Shown here in pieces: positions 1 to 8,388 of a stretch of DNA of 45,067 nucleotides. The notes under the pieces are model-generated. The model was not told the origin of the DNA and searched no databases. It was given only the letters and a program-made list of their open reading frames with translations. This DNA comes from Gammaproteobacteria bacterium. GTDB lineage: Bacteria; Pseudomonadota; Gammaproteobacteria; HK1. Both the position numbers and the translations under genes were made by a program. Within the stretch, counting starts at the first letter, position 1. Every line of letters begins with the position of its first letter. The stretch lies in NCBI GenBank assembly GCA_022826505.1, contig JAJDUQ010000008.1, positions 1-45,067 on the forward strand, given 5' to 3'.

Positions 1-539
1 TCGGGATCGTCGGACACGGCCCGGAACTTGCGCGGAAAGCTCGACGTCTCGAACAGGATGAACACGACGGTGAGGAAGATCAGGAACGCGTTGCCGAGCA
101 CCTTGCCGAACCCGTTCAGGAGGTCGGCGACGAGCTGGACCGCCGCTCCGGGCTCGAAGTAGCTCCTGTACTCGCCGGTCGGGACGTTCATGCCCTTCGC
201 CCGGAGCCACTCGAGGAGTGGCAGGACCTCGGCGTTGATCCGTGCCCTGTACTCGGGAAGGTCGCGGGTGAATTCCCGGATCGAGGCGCCCACTACTGCG
301 GTCACGCCGACGCCCACCGCTATAATGGCGCCGATGACGATGAGCATGGCGAGCCACCTGGGCAGCCCCTTGCGTTCCAGCCAGAACAGGGACGGCGCGC
401 TGATGATTGCGATGAACACGGAGAGCAGGAACGGCACGACGATCGATTCCGCCGCTCGCATGCCGGCCACCACCACCACGAACGCCGCCGCGGTCAGCAG
501 CATCGACGCCGCCCTCGACCTCCCCGTGACCTCGCTCAT
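1..539 (-). CDS. AI-2E family transporter (YhhT/PerM-like permease), N-terminal part
   Basis: The reading frame starts at the ATG whose complement is 537-539 and runs off the left edge, giving about 179 residues. It begins MSEVTGRSR and continues with closely spaced hydrophobic segments (about residues 12-28, 34-48 and 60-82). A soluble stretch follows, then another membrane segment near residues 150-170. This is the pattern of the N-terminal half of AI-2E/PerM-family inner-membrane permeases, which usually have about 350 residues. Despite the family name, most members have no proven AI-2 transport, and the substrate cannot be read here. The gene is divergent from nadE. The C-terminal half, where the family signature lies, is outside the window, so the call rests on topology and overall resemblance. 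Confidence 0.75.
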   Translation of the reverse strand, partial: MSEVTGRSRAASMLLTAAAFVVVVAGMRAAESIVVPFLLSVFIAIISAPSLFWLERKGLPRWLAMLIVIGAIIAVGVGVTAVVGASIREFTRDLPEYRARINAEVLPLLEWLRAKGMNVPTGEYRSYFEPGAAVQLVADLLNGFGKVLGNAFLIFLTVVFILFETSSFPRKFRAVSDDP

Positions 540-821
540 TTCGGTCCCGCACGCGTTGCGTTCGTTCCGGGCAGTGTATCCCGCATCACCCGACCACTCA
601 CGATGGCGGACACCGAGACCGGCGTGGTCGTCGTCGGGTCGATCCGGTCGCGCAGGCCTCGAACGTCCCGACATTCGGCGCCGGCGCCGGCGCATCCCGG
701 TCGGCCTTCACGTCCGTGCGTCCCGGCCGTGGAGCGTGGTCGCGGCCGAGTCGCGTTCACGCGGGATCGGGGTCGGTCGCCGCCGAGTCCGTCGCTCCCG
801 ACGTTGACCGCGAACACCGTC

Positions 822-2804
822 GTGCCCGGGAACCTTCCGACCGTCGCGCTTGCACAGATGGACGTGCGCGCGGGAAGGCCGGACCTCAACGTCCGGTCGA
901 TGCTGAGGTTCATCGATCGGGCGCGGAGCGCGGGAGCGGCAATCGTCGCGTTTCCGGAGATGTGCATCCCGGGCTACATCCTGGGCGACGCATGGGAGAT
1001 TGACGCGCTCGTCGAGGACTACCAGGGCTGGAGCACCGCGATCCGCGACGCCAGCGATGGCATCGCGGTGGTGTTCGGCAACGTCGCGATCGATCGCGGC
1101 GCGATCGGCGAGGACGGTCGAGTCCGCAAACTCAACGCCGCGTGGGTGTGCCACGACGGGCACTACGTTGAACGGGCGGGCCTGCCCGCGTGTCTGCCAC
1201 ATGGCGTGCATCCGAAGACGCTTCACCCGAATTACCGGTTCTTCGACGACGATCGACATTTCTACTCGCTGCGCAAGATCGCGGCCGAGGTCGATACGCG
1301 CATCGCCGAATGGTTAATTCCCTATGACATCCCGACCAATCGCGGCGTCATTCGGCTCGGGGTACAACTTTGCGAGGACATCTGGCACCAGGACTATCGT
1401 TACCGCCACGAGCCGCTCGACACCCTGCGTGCGTGGCATCGCGCCGGCGCGGACCTCGTGATCAACCTGTCCGCGTCGCCCTGGACCTGGCAGAAGAACG
1501 ACAAGCGCAACCGGGTCGTTCGCGAGGCGATGGCGCGCACGCCGGTTCCGTTCTTCTACGTCAACAAGGTGGGCGCCCAGAACAACGGAAAGAACGTCCT
1601 CGTGTTCGACGGCGATACGTGCGGATTCCGCACCGACGGTTCGATTCTGGGCCGGGCGCCGCCCTGGCGCGAGGCGATGCTCGTGCTGAACGGGCTCGAC
1701 GCGACCGAGCCGAATCGCAACGCAGCCGCCCCGAATCAGGCGCCGTCAGCACCGGCTGGGGCAGGATGCACCGAGGCCTCGTCGCAGGGCGGCCCGGCCC
1801 AGACGGAAATCGAGGCGATTCACGATGCAATCGTGACGGGACTCCGGCACATCGACGACCTGCGCGGGGGCGGCGGGAGCTACCTCGTCGGCGTGAGCGG
1901 CGGTATCGATTCGAGCGTCGTCGCCTGCATGCTCCGAATCGCGTTCGGCCCCGAACGGGTCTTTGCCGTCAACATGCCCACCCGGTTCAACGCCGAAGTG
2001 ACGCGGGAGAACGCTCGCACCCTGTGCGACGCGCTCACCGTCGACTACCTGAGCTGTCCGATCGAGGATCTCTACCGTGCACTCTCGGCTCGAATGCGCG
2101 ACGTCGAGTTCCCGACCCGGCGCGGCACGTACACGCGGCTCGTGGACGAGAACATCCAGGCCCGAATCCGGGGGTCCGACATGCTCGCAGGGATAGCTGC
2201 GAAATTCGGACTGGTCTTCACCAACAACGGCAACAAGACCGAGGTCGCGCTCGGGTACGCGACGCTGTACGGCGACGTCAACGGCGCCGTGGCCCCGATC
2301 GCGGATCTCTACAAGACCCAGGTCTTCGCGCTCGCCCGTCACCTCAACGAAGCGGTGTTCCGCCGCGAGGTCGTTCCGCGCAACCTCATCGATGGCGAGA
2401 CGGTGCCGAGTGCGGAGCTGTCCGACGCTCAGGACGTCACCCGCGGACTGGGAGACCCGATCAGGTATGGTTACCACGATGCGTTGCTGCGCCAGCTCAT
2501 CGAGTACCGACGTCATCCCCTCGACATTCTGACATGGTATCGGGCCGGCGAGCTGCTCGATCGCATCGGCTGGCGGGACGACCGGAAATTCAACGCGTAC
2601 TTCCCCGAACCACGGCTCTTCATCGAGGATCTGGAGTGGGTCGAACGGCAGGTGCGCGTCAACTACTTCAAGCGAATTCAGGCGCCGCCGATCGTGGTGC
2701 TGAGCAAGCGCGCCTTCGGCTTCGACCTGCGCGAAAGTCAGCTTCCCGACTATTCGCCACGTGCGTACGAACGGGCGAAGCGGGCGTTGCTCGGAAGCGG
2801 GTAG
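822..2804 (+). CDS. nadE: Glutamine-dependent NAD(+) synthetase
   Basis: Converts nicotinic acid adenine dinucleotide to NAD with ATP, using ammonia released from glutamine; a cytosolic enzyme. From a GTG start at 822 the product has 660 residues. The N-terminal nitrilase-type glutaminase domain has its full triad: Glu46 (in AFPEMC), Lys132 (in PKTLHPNY) and Cys184 (in QLCEDIW). The C-terminal synthetase domain has the pyrophosphatase loop SGGIDSS at 359-365. The open frame extends upstream to an ATG at 603, but those 73 codons are Arg/Pro/Ser-rich and look non-coding. A TTG at 804 is the other candidate start, and neither has a clear Shine-Dalgarno sequence. gpmA follows 116 bp downstream. 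Confidence 0.93.
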   Translation: MPGNLPTVALAQMDVRAGRPDLNVRSMLRFIDRARSAGAAIVAFPEMCIPGYILGDAWEIDALVEDYQGWSTAIRDASDGIAVVFGNVAIDRGAIGEDGRVRKLNAAWVCHDGHYVERAGLPACLPHGVHPKTLHPNYRFFDDDRHFYSLRKIAAEVDTRIAEWLIPYDIPTNRGVIRLGVQLCEDIWHQDYRYRHEPLDTLRAWHRAGADLVINLSASPWTWQKNDKRNRVVREAMARTPVPFFYVNKVGAQNNGKNVLVFDGDTCGFRTDGSILGRAPPWREAMLVLNGLDATEPNRNAAAPNQAPSAPAGAGCTEASSQGGPAQTEIEAIHDAIVTGLRHIDDLRGGGGSYLVGVSGGIDSSVVACMLRIAFGPERVFAVNMPTRFNAEVTRENARTLCDALTVDYLSCPIEDLYRALSARMRDVEFPTRRGTYTRLVDENIQARIRGSDMLAGIAAKFGLVFTNNGNKTEVALGYATLYGDVNGAVAPIADLYKTQVFALARHLNEAVFRREVVPRNLIDGETVPSAELSDAQDVTRGLGDPIRYGYHDALLRQLIEYRRHPLDILTWYRAGELLDRIGWRDDRKFNAYFPEPRLFIEDLEWVERQVRVNYFKRIQAPPIVVLSKRAFGFDLRESQLPDYSPRAYERAKRALLGSG

Positions 2805-2920
2805 AGAGTCCGGCAGATGAGCTCGCCGGCGATGCAGCACCCTGCGCCAGGGCCGGCGCTCGGGAAGGAAAGGTCGACGAGCCGTCCATGTCGGACGGGT
2901 CTTCGCACGGAGACGAAATC

Positions 2921-3697
2921 ATGATCGAACTGGTGCTGCTGCGGCACGGTGAGAGCGTCTGGAACCGGGAGAACCGCTTCACGGGCTGGACCGACGTCGA
3001 TCTCACCGAGCGAGGTACGGAGGAGGCGCGTCGGGCGGGACGCCTGCTCCTGCAGTCGGGACAGTCCTTTGACGTGGCGTACACGTCTGTGCTGAAGCGG
3101 GCGATTCGGACCCTGTGGCTCGTGCTCGACGAGATGGATCTGATGTGGATTCCCGTGCATCGGAGCTGGAAGTTGAACGAGCGGCACTACGGAGCCCTGC
3201 AGGGACTCGACAAGGCGCAGACTGCTGCGAAGTTCGGAGACGATCAGGTACTCGTATGGCGCCGCAGCTACGCTACTCCGCCGCCCGCCCTGGATGCCGG
3301 CGACGCTCGACATCCCCGCGGGGACCCGCGTTACGCTGCCCTCGGCGAGGAAGAACTGCCGTCGACGGAATGCCTGCGCGACACCGTGGCGAGGTTTCTC
3401 CCCTTCTGGCACGAGCAGCTTGTTCCGGAGCTCCAGGCCGGCAGGAGGATGCTGATCGCCGGACACGGGAATTCGCTCCGCGCGCTGATCAAGCACCTCG
3501 ACGGCATGTCCGACGACGACATCGTCGGTCTGAACATTCCCACCGGTGTCCCGCTCGTGTATCGACTCGATGCCGACATGAATCCGATCTCTCGCGAATA
3601 TCTGGGAGATCGGGAAGAAGTTCGGCGCGCCATGCAGTCGGTGGCGGCGCAGGGCAGGGCGGGCGGCGAGGCCGATGGCGGGAGCGCGATGCGATGA
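2921..3697 (+). CDS. gpmA: 2,3-bisphosphoglycerate-dependent phosphoglycerate mutase
   Basis: Interconverts 3- and 2-phosphoglycerate in glycolysis and gluconeogenesis through a phosphohistidine. The protein has 258 residues (E. coli GpmA has 250). It opens with the LLRHGES motif, where His9 is the phospho-acceptor. [16 protein letters not shown] follows, and the second catalytic His is in [10 protein letters not shown] near the C-terminus. An ATG at 2888 in the same frame would add 11 residues. The 2921 start is preferred because GGAG stands just before it and the family starts there. The stop codon overlaps the ATG of the csaA remnant (ATGA), so the two were probably cotranslated. Confidence 0.95.
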   Translation: MIELVLLRHGESVWNRENRFTGWTDVDLTERGTEEARRAGRLLLQSGQSFDVAYTSVLKRAIRTLWLVLDEMDLMWIPVHRSWKLNERHYGALQGLDKAQTAAKFGDDQVLVWRRSYATPPPALDAGDARHPRGDPRYAALGEEELPSTECLRDTVARFLPFWHEQLVPELQAGRRMLIAGHGNSLRALIKHLDGMSDDDIVGLNIPTGVPLVYRLDADMNPISREYLGDREEVRRAMQSVAAQGRAGGEADGGSAMR

Positions 3698-3948
3698 GCG
3701 AAGGAATTGGCCAGGCGGGAGAGATATCGTTCGAGGATTTCCTCAAGGTGCGGATGGTGACGGGAACCATCGTCGGCGCGCGCGACAACCCCAAAGCGCG
3801 AATCCCCGCGTACATCATCGAGATCGACCTCGGACCGTACGGGCGCAAGACGAGCTCCGCCCAGCTCACGGGAAACTACATCAGCCGCAGATCGTCTTCC
3901 GACAGGACTCCGGCCGCGCGCTTGAGCCGAAGCACGTTCAGGATGTAG
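3694..3948 (+). pseudogene. csaA: Truncated CsaA-like tRNA-binding-domain protein
   Basis: The first 58 or so codons match the start of CsaA (EMAP/tRNA-binding OB fold, a secretion-chaperone-like protein of about 110 residues). FEDFLKVRMVTGTIV is followed by NPKARIPAYIIEIDLGPYG and KTSSAQLTGNY. The match then stops abruptly and the frame goes on through the reverse complement of the tolC 3' end until a stop at 3946-3948. The C-terminal half of the fold is missing, including the second half of the OB barrel. The start overlaps the gpmA stop by ATGA, so translation is probably intact, but a functional dimer is unlikely. The junction lies near 3879-3882. This looks like a deletion between convergent genes; an assembly join is also possible. 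Confidence 0.75.
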
Positions 3949-5159
3949 CCGTACCTCGCTTCCGAGAGGTCGCGGCGTGCCCGAAACAGGTCTCGTTGCG
4001 CGTCGAGCACGTCGACCGATGTGCGGGTTCCGACCTGAAACCCCGCCTCGATCGCTTCCGCCGCAGTTCGACTCGATCGCACCGCCTGTTCGAGCGCCTG
4101 CACGCGCGAAATGCCGGAGTCGATGCCGAGATAGGCATCCCGTGTCTCGCGTTGGGTGCGGCGTCGTTCATGTTCCAGAGCTTCGAGAGCACGCTGGTAT
4201 CGATGCTCGCTCTCTCGGGTGCGCGAAAGGATCGAGCCACCGGAGTAGATGGGGAGGTTCAGGCGCACTCCGACGTTCGCTCGCCTGGTCTCACCGAAGG
4301 CACCGGACTCGCTGTCGTTGAAACCCAGCGAGCCGACAGCGTCGATGGTTGGAGAGTGACCGGCCTGGATGCGATCGGTCTCCTTGCGAGCCGTATTCGT
4401 ATCGTGCCTCGCGGCCAGCAATCGCAGGTTCCGTTCAAGAGAGATCCTGGTCCACTTGTCGATGTCCGCTGGTTCGGGCATCACGAGCTGCATGTTCCCG
4501 AGCGGCGCGAGCGCGGGATGGTACTCGCCGGTCGTCTCACGCAGCGCCTCCCGGGCGATATCGAGCGCGTTCTCCGCGGCGATGAGCTGAGCCCTCGAGA
4601 GGTCGAATCCCGCTTTGGCTTCTTCGACGTCCGTGATCGCGATCAACCCGACCTCGAACCGCTGTCGGCTCTGTGCGAGTTGCTGTTCGAACGCATCCAG
4701 GGTCGCTCGAGCGAAACCGAGTTCGTCTCCTGCCTCCAGCACCCGAAAGTACCGTTCGGCCACACGCACCATGAGATCCTGGCGCGCGGCGGAATGGAGT
4801 GCGTCGGCTCTCGCAATTCGGCTGTCGGCCTGATCGACCGCGATGCGCCTGTCACGACGGTAGATTGGCTGCTGCAGGTCGAGGATCAGGCTGTCGGATC
4901 GGAAGCCGCCGCGGCGCTGCCTTTCGTTCCACCTCGTGTCGAACGACAGGCTGACCCTCGGCTGGAGATCGGCCAGTGCCTGGGGACGAGACTCCCTGGT
5001 GGCGCGGTAGTCGGCGCCGGAGGCGAGAAACTCCGGGTCGCTCGTCAGCGCGGCCTCGAAGACTTCGAAGAGGTTCGCCGCCGATGCTCCTGACCACACC
5101 GCGAGCAGGAGCCCTCCGGCGCCGAGTATCCGTGCAGCACGCCCGACACGGGATTTCAC
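3876..5159 (-). CDS. tolC: TolC-family outer-membrane efflux channel
   Basis: Outer-membrane channel and periplasmic alpha-barrel for type I secretion and tripartite efflux. The product has 427 residues. The GTG start at 5159 overlaps the pcm stop (GTGA). It gives a clean signal peptide: KSR, a hydrophobic core LLLAVWSG and a cleavage site ASA/A. A longer frame exists upstream but would place this signal internally. The body shows the two-fold OEP repeat with long helical stretches rich in Ala, Gln, Arg and Glu, including the typical DVLDAQRDLF and RYGYILNVLRLK near the end. The stop codon is formed by the complement of the csaA Asn-Tyr codons, so the extreme C-terminus (after SEDDLRLM) may have been replaced at the same deletion junction. 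The pcm-tolC order is common in proteobacteria. Confidence 0.9.
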   Translation of the reverse strand: MKSRVGRAARILGAGGLLLAVWSGASAANLFEVFEAALTSDPEFLASGADYRATRESRPQALADLQPRVSLSFDTRWNERQRRGGFRSDSLILDLQQPIYRRDRRIAVDQADSRIARADALHSAARQDLMVRVAERYFRVLEAGDELGFARATLDAFEQQLAQSRQRFEVGLIAITDVEEAKAGFDLSRAQLIAAENALDIAREALRETTGEYHPALAPLGNMQLVMPEPADIDKWTRISLERNLRLLAARHDTNTARKETDRIQAGHSPTIDAVGSLGFNDSESGAFGETRRANVGVRLNLPIYSGGSILSRTRESEHRYQRALEALEHERRRTQRETRDAYLGIDSGISRVQALEQAVRSSRTAAEAIEAGFQVGTRTSVDVLDAQRDLFRARRDLSEARYGYILNVLRLKRAAGVLSEDDLRLM

Positions 5160-5809
5160 AGAACAAACCGTTTCGGAGTCTCGGAGGCGTGGAGCGGCGG
5201 CAGCACTGTCTCGAACATGCATTCTCGAATCCACTCTTCCTCTCCGGTACGGCGTACGAGCATCGCTTCCATCGCGGGCGCAGTTCCCACCACCACGAAG
5301 AGCCGGCCACCGACCGCGAGTTGCGCTTCGAACGCCGGTTCCGGCACCGGCACCGAGGCACCGACGGCAATTGCGTCGTACAATGTTCCGGCCTCCCATC
5401 CGCGGCGGCCGTCGCCGATCTCCACGGTGACGTTTCCGACGCCTTGGTCCGCGAGATTGGCCTTGGCCAGTTCGGCGAGCGCAGGATTGATTTCCACGCT
5501 GGTCACATGAGCGGCCCGCTGGGCGAGCAGATAGGTGAGAAATCCACTCCCGGTGCCGACCTCCAGCACGTGCGACTCGGGATCGAGCCTCAGTGCCTGG
5601 AGGAGCCGCCCCTCTACCCTGGGTGGCAGCATCGTCTCTCCGTCCCCAATCGGAACGGCGATGTCGGCGTAGGCGAGACGCCGGAATTCCCTCGGTACGA
5701 ACGCGTCGCGTGGCGCGCGTTCCAGCACGTCGAGCACCGCCCGATCAAGTACTTCCCATGGTCGAATCTGCTGCTCGACCATATTGAAGCGTGCGCGCTC
5801 GAAGTTCAT
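5156..5809 (-). CDS. pcm: Protein-L-isoaspartate O-methyltransferase family protein
   Basis: SAM-dependent methyltransferase of the PCMT family, which methylates L-isoaspartyl residues to start repair of aged proteins. The 217 residues begin MNFERARFNMVEQQIRPW. The SAM-binding motif I is VLEVGTGSGFLTYLLA, and VEINPAL and the later VVVGTAPAMEAM fit the family. The upstream in-frame extension to 5884 is Arg/Cys-rich and was not used. This subfamily (start MVEQQIRPW, found upstream of tolC in many proteobacteria) is often annotated as PCMT although its activity has rarely been tested, so the substrate is inferred. It is cotranscribed with tolC (GTGA overlap) and lies 58 bp after the dynamin-like gene. 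Confidence 0.88.
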   Translation of the reverse strand: MNFERARFNMVEQQIRPWEVLDRAVLDVLERAPRDAFVPREFRRLAYADIAVPIGDGETMLPPRVEGRLLQALRLDPESHVLEVGTGSGFLTYLLAQRAAHVTSVEINPALAELAKANLADQGVGNVTVEIGDGRRGWEAGTLYDAIAVGASVPVPEPAFEAQLAVGGRLFVVVGTAPAMEAMLVRRTGEEEWIRECMFETVLPPLHASETPKRFVL

Positions 5810-5867
5810 CGTCGTTCTCGTTCGACATGCATGCCCGGCTGAACAGTATAACGGACGCACACGACGT

Positions 5868-7406
5868 TCAGCGGCGCTCGACACCGGCCGCTGCCGCCAC
5901 CGGCGGACTCTCCGTCGTCGGCTCCGGGCCGCTCGGGCCGATCGCGCCCCCGAACGTGACCTCGTCGGTGTTCCCGGACGGGTTGGTAAAGCGATCGTTC
6001 AGACGCTGGACAATTCGGTCCGCGTCGGCGGCGACCCGAGCGATGCGACGACGCGCGCCTCGGCTCCAGCCGGCCGGCGACCCGGTCATGACTGTCCGCC
6101 ACAACCGTGTGTTGTGGGCGAAGGCGCGGGCCACCCACGTTCGAACATCATCCAGATCCGAATCCCGTGCAATGCGCCGCGAGACAAATCGGGCCGCAAG
6201 CCTGCGCACGAGGTAGTGCACGTAGCCGGCGGCCGACGCCGCAACCACTACCGCCACAACCAGGAGCCAGGACGTCGAGACAAGAAAATCGAACCAGGGA
6301 GCGGAGAACCGGAAGCCTGTCCAGTATCCTGCCGAGACGGTCCATGCCGCGAGGGCGAGAACGAGCCCACCCACGATCATGCCGTCGAGCCACAAGACCG
6401 CGCGTTTCCACGTCGCCTTCGCCGATGCCACGGCCGGCACGACCCGGTGCTCCAGAGCCTTCGCGGTCTTCTCGAGCACGCCGATGATGCGATAGACGCG
6501 CTCGACCTCCACCCGATGAATTCGTTCGTAGATTTCGGTGGTGTCCTCTGCACGTTTTGCTTCGAAGCGGTGTCGAAGCTTCGGATCGTTGATGGGCAGG
6601 GCGGCATCGGGGTTGTAGATGCTGTAGAACCGACCTGCGGTCAGGCCGGCCTGGGCGAGTGCGCGCTGCCATGCCGCGAAGACGTCCTCGGGGTTGTCTT
6701 CGCGCGCGGCGTTGTCTATCTGGTTCAGGATGTACAGGAACTTGTTGGAATCGGGCCGATGGATGGTGTTCCCCACGAGATGACGCAGCGTGTCCTGCAT
6801 CGCCCCGGGCTCGGGATGTCGGGCATCGAAGAAAACGAGCACCAGATCCGACAGATCGATGATGTGATCGGCGATGCGCAGGGTTGCAGTGCGTTGTGCA
6901 TCGGCGTCGAAACCCGGCGAATCTATGAAAATCTTGCCCCGCAGCGCTTCGCTCCGGCAGGTCTTGAGCTGGAGGTAGGCATCGATCCGGCGTCCTTCAC
7001 CGGCCGCCACGCTCTCGATGTCTCGGCTGACCTGATAGAAGGGAAAGCGTGGGTCGGCGTCGAGCGCAAGGCCCGGCAGGGTGCGAGGGGTGTCGTCGGT
7101 TCCGAAGCAGATCACCGTGAACCGGTCGTCCACGGCCTGATTCCCGGTCGACTGGAGCCGTGCCTGCAGGAAGTGATTGATGAAGGACGACTTGCCTGAC
7201 GAGAAAGTTCCGAGCACCGCGATCATCGGCCACCACGGTACCTGCGTGGTGAACGATTCCTCGTTCGAAAGGACTCCCAGCCGGTACGCGACCCTGTCGA
7301 GCTCGCGAAAGCTCTTCACGACGTCGAGCAGCAGCGGATTCTCGTGCTCCAGGTGTGCTTCGAGCGTGGAGATTCGATGCTCGACGGAGGATGAGGAGGC
7401 GGCCAT
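5868..7406 (-). CDS. Dynamin-like GTPase with two C-terminal membrane segments
   Basis: A 512-residue protein. The N-terminal GTPase domain has G1 GTFSSGKSS at 66-74, G3 DSPG at 162-165 and G4 NQID at 228-231. A helical linker leads to two hydrophobic segments at about 341-360 and 376-398, followed by a basic, mostly helical region. The tail is disordered and rich in Pro, Gly and Thr. This matches bacterial dynamin/EHD-like large GTPases, which remodel membranes using GTP. The cellular role here is unknown. It is much shorter than double-dynamin proteins, and no partner dynamin gene is adjacent. It lies between moaC and pcm on the same strand, with no obvious functional link to either. Confidence 0.82.
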   Translation of the reverse strand: MAASSSSVEHRISTLEAHLEHENPLLLDVVKSFRELDRVAYRLGVLSNEESFTTQVPWWPMIAVLGTFSSGKSSFINHFLQARLQSTGNQAVDDRFTVICFGTDDTPRTLPGLALDADPRFPFYQVSRDIESVAAGEGRRIDAYLQLKTCRSEALRGKIFIDSPGFDADAQRTATLRIADHIIDLSDLVLVFFDARHPEPGAMQDTLRHLVGNTIHRPDSNKFLYILNQIDNAAREDNPEDVFAAWQRALAQAGLTAGRFYSIYNPDAALPINDPKLRHRFEAKRAEDTTEIYERIHRVEVERVYRIIGVLEKTAKALEHRVVPAVASAKATWKRAVLWLDGMIVGGLVLALAAWTVSAGYWTGFRFSAPWFDFLVSTSWLLVVAVVVAASAAGYVHYLVRRLAARFVSRRIARDSDLDDVRTWVARAFAHNTRLWRTVMTGSPAGWSRGARRRIARVAADADRIVQRLNDRFTNPSGNTDEVTFGGAIGPSGPEPTTESPPVAAAAGVERR

Positions 7407-7512
7407 GAAAAGCGCTCCTGATATGGGCCGGACAGTCTATCACTCGGGGTCGGGCCGGGTGGGAACAACGCCCTCCCACGCCCGAATCGTCGCACCGTCG
7501 CAAGCGCCTGGC

Positions 7513-7998
7513 TCACGAGCCCGGACGGACCCAGTCCCCCGACTTGCCGCCGCGCTTCTCGACAAGGTGGACGGATTCGATGCACATCGCCCGATCCACC
7601 GCCTTGCACATGTCGTACACCGTGAGCAGAGCCACCTGGGTCGCGGTCAGCGCTTCCATCTCGACCCCGGTCCGCCCCATGGTCTCGACCCGCGCACGGC
7701 ATTCCACGCAGGCGCTCGCCTCGTCGGGCCACAAATCGACCTCGACTCTGGTGAGGGCGATCGGATGACACAGTGGCACAAGTTCCGACGTACGCTTCGC
7801 GGCCATGATCCCCGCGAGTCGCGCCACGCCGATGACATCGCCCTTGCGGTGACCACCCGAGACGATGCGCCTCAGCGTTTCCGCGTGCATGCGGATTCGG
7901 CCTCGCGCCACCGCCACTCGATGAGTGGCGGGCTTCGCCCCGACATCCACCATCACGGCATGGCCTTGCGAATCAAAATGAGTCAGTGCATCGCTCAT
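7513..7998 (-). CDS. moaC: Cyclic pyranopterin monophosphate synthase
   Basis: Acts with MoaA to convert GTP to cyclic pyranopterin monophosphate, the first intermediate of molybdenum cofactor synthesis. The length of 161 residues is the family's usual size. Family motifs are ALTHFD at the start, [10 protein letters not shown] in the middle, and [18 protein letters not shown] and EKRGGKSG towards the end; these conserved C-terminal lysine-containing motifs form the active site. The frame continues upstream to 8358 through the complement of moaD, so the MSDALTHFD start was chosen. It is divergent from moaD with 136 bp between them. No moaA, moaE or molybdoenzyme gene is in the window. Confidence 0.95.
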   Translation of the reverse strand: MSDALTHFDSQGHAVMVDVGAKPATHRVAVARGRIRMHAETLRRIVSGGHRKGDVIGVARLAGIMAAKRTSELVPLCHPIALTRVEVDLWPDEASACVECRARVETMGRTGVEMEALTATQVALLTVYDMCKAVDRAMCIESVHLVEKRGGKSGDWVRPGS

Positions 7999-8134
7999 CG
8001 CGTCCGGATTCCGTCGGGTTGCCAGTCGGGATTGCCTTGGGGCCTGTGGATTGCGCCCGCCGGCGGGAGGTGCTGTTCGTTTCCCGCGCGGTGGCGATAA
8101 TACCAGTCTCGGATCACTCGACGGCGGATCACGG

Positions 8135-8368
8135 ATGACGTTGACAGTCAGGTTCTTCGCCAGTCTGCGCGAGGCGATTGGGTGCCGGCAGATCGAAATC
8201 GATGCCGCCCGAGCGGACACCGCTGGTGACGCGTGGCGGGTGGCCACAGGCGGACGTCCGATTCCCGACCGCGTTCTGGTGGCCGTCAACCTCGAGTACA
8301 CGGATCTCGAAGCCCCGGTTTGCGCGGGAGACGAGGTCGCGTTCTTTCCCCCGGTCACCGGGGGCTGA
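8135..8368 (+). CDS. moaD: Molybdopterin synthase small subunit (sulfur carrier)
   Basis: Ubiquitin-fold sulfur carrier that, as a C-terminal thiocarboxylate, gives sulfur to MoaE during molybdopterin formation. It has 77 residues and starts [16 protein letters not shown]. It ends in the required Gly-Gly tail (PPVTGG), which is adenylated by MoeB. An upstream in-frame extension to 8051 is unlikely. A GATAAT hexamer at 8096-8101 is a possible -10 element, with no good -35. The codons of the tail form a palindrome (8348-8364) right at the convergent junction with glnD, whose stop lies 20 bp away. The partner moaE is not in the window. Confidence 0.93.
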   Translation: MTLTVRFFASLREAIGCRQIEIDAARADTAGDAWRVATGGRPIPDRVLVAVNLEYTDLEAPVCAGDEVAFFPPVTGG

Positions 8369-8388
8369 GGCCTGACCGCCGGAGACGC

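Noticed and set aside
321-326. TATAAT hexamer as a promoter
   Set aside because: It lies inside the permease coding sequence (Ile-Ile-Ala codons on the minus strand) and has no -35 or downstream gene in register.
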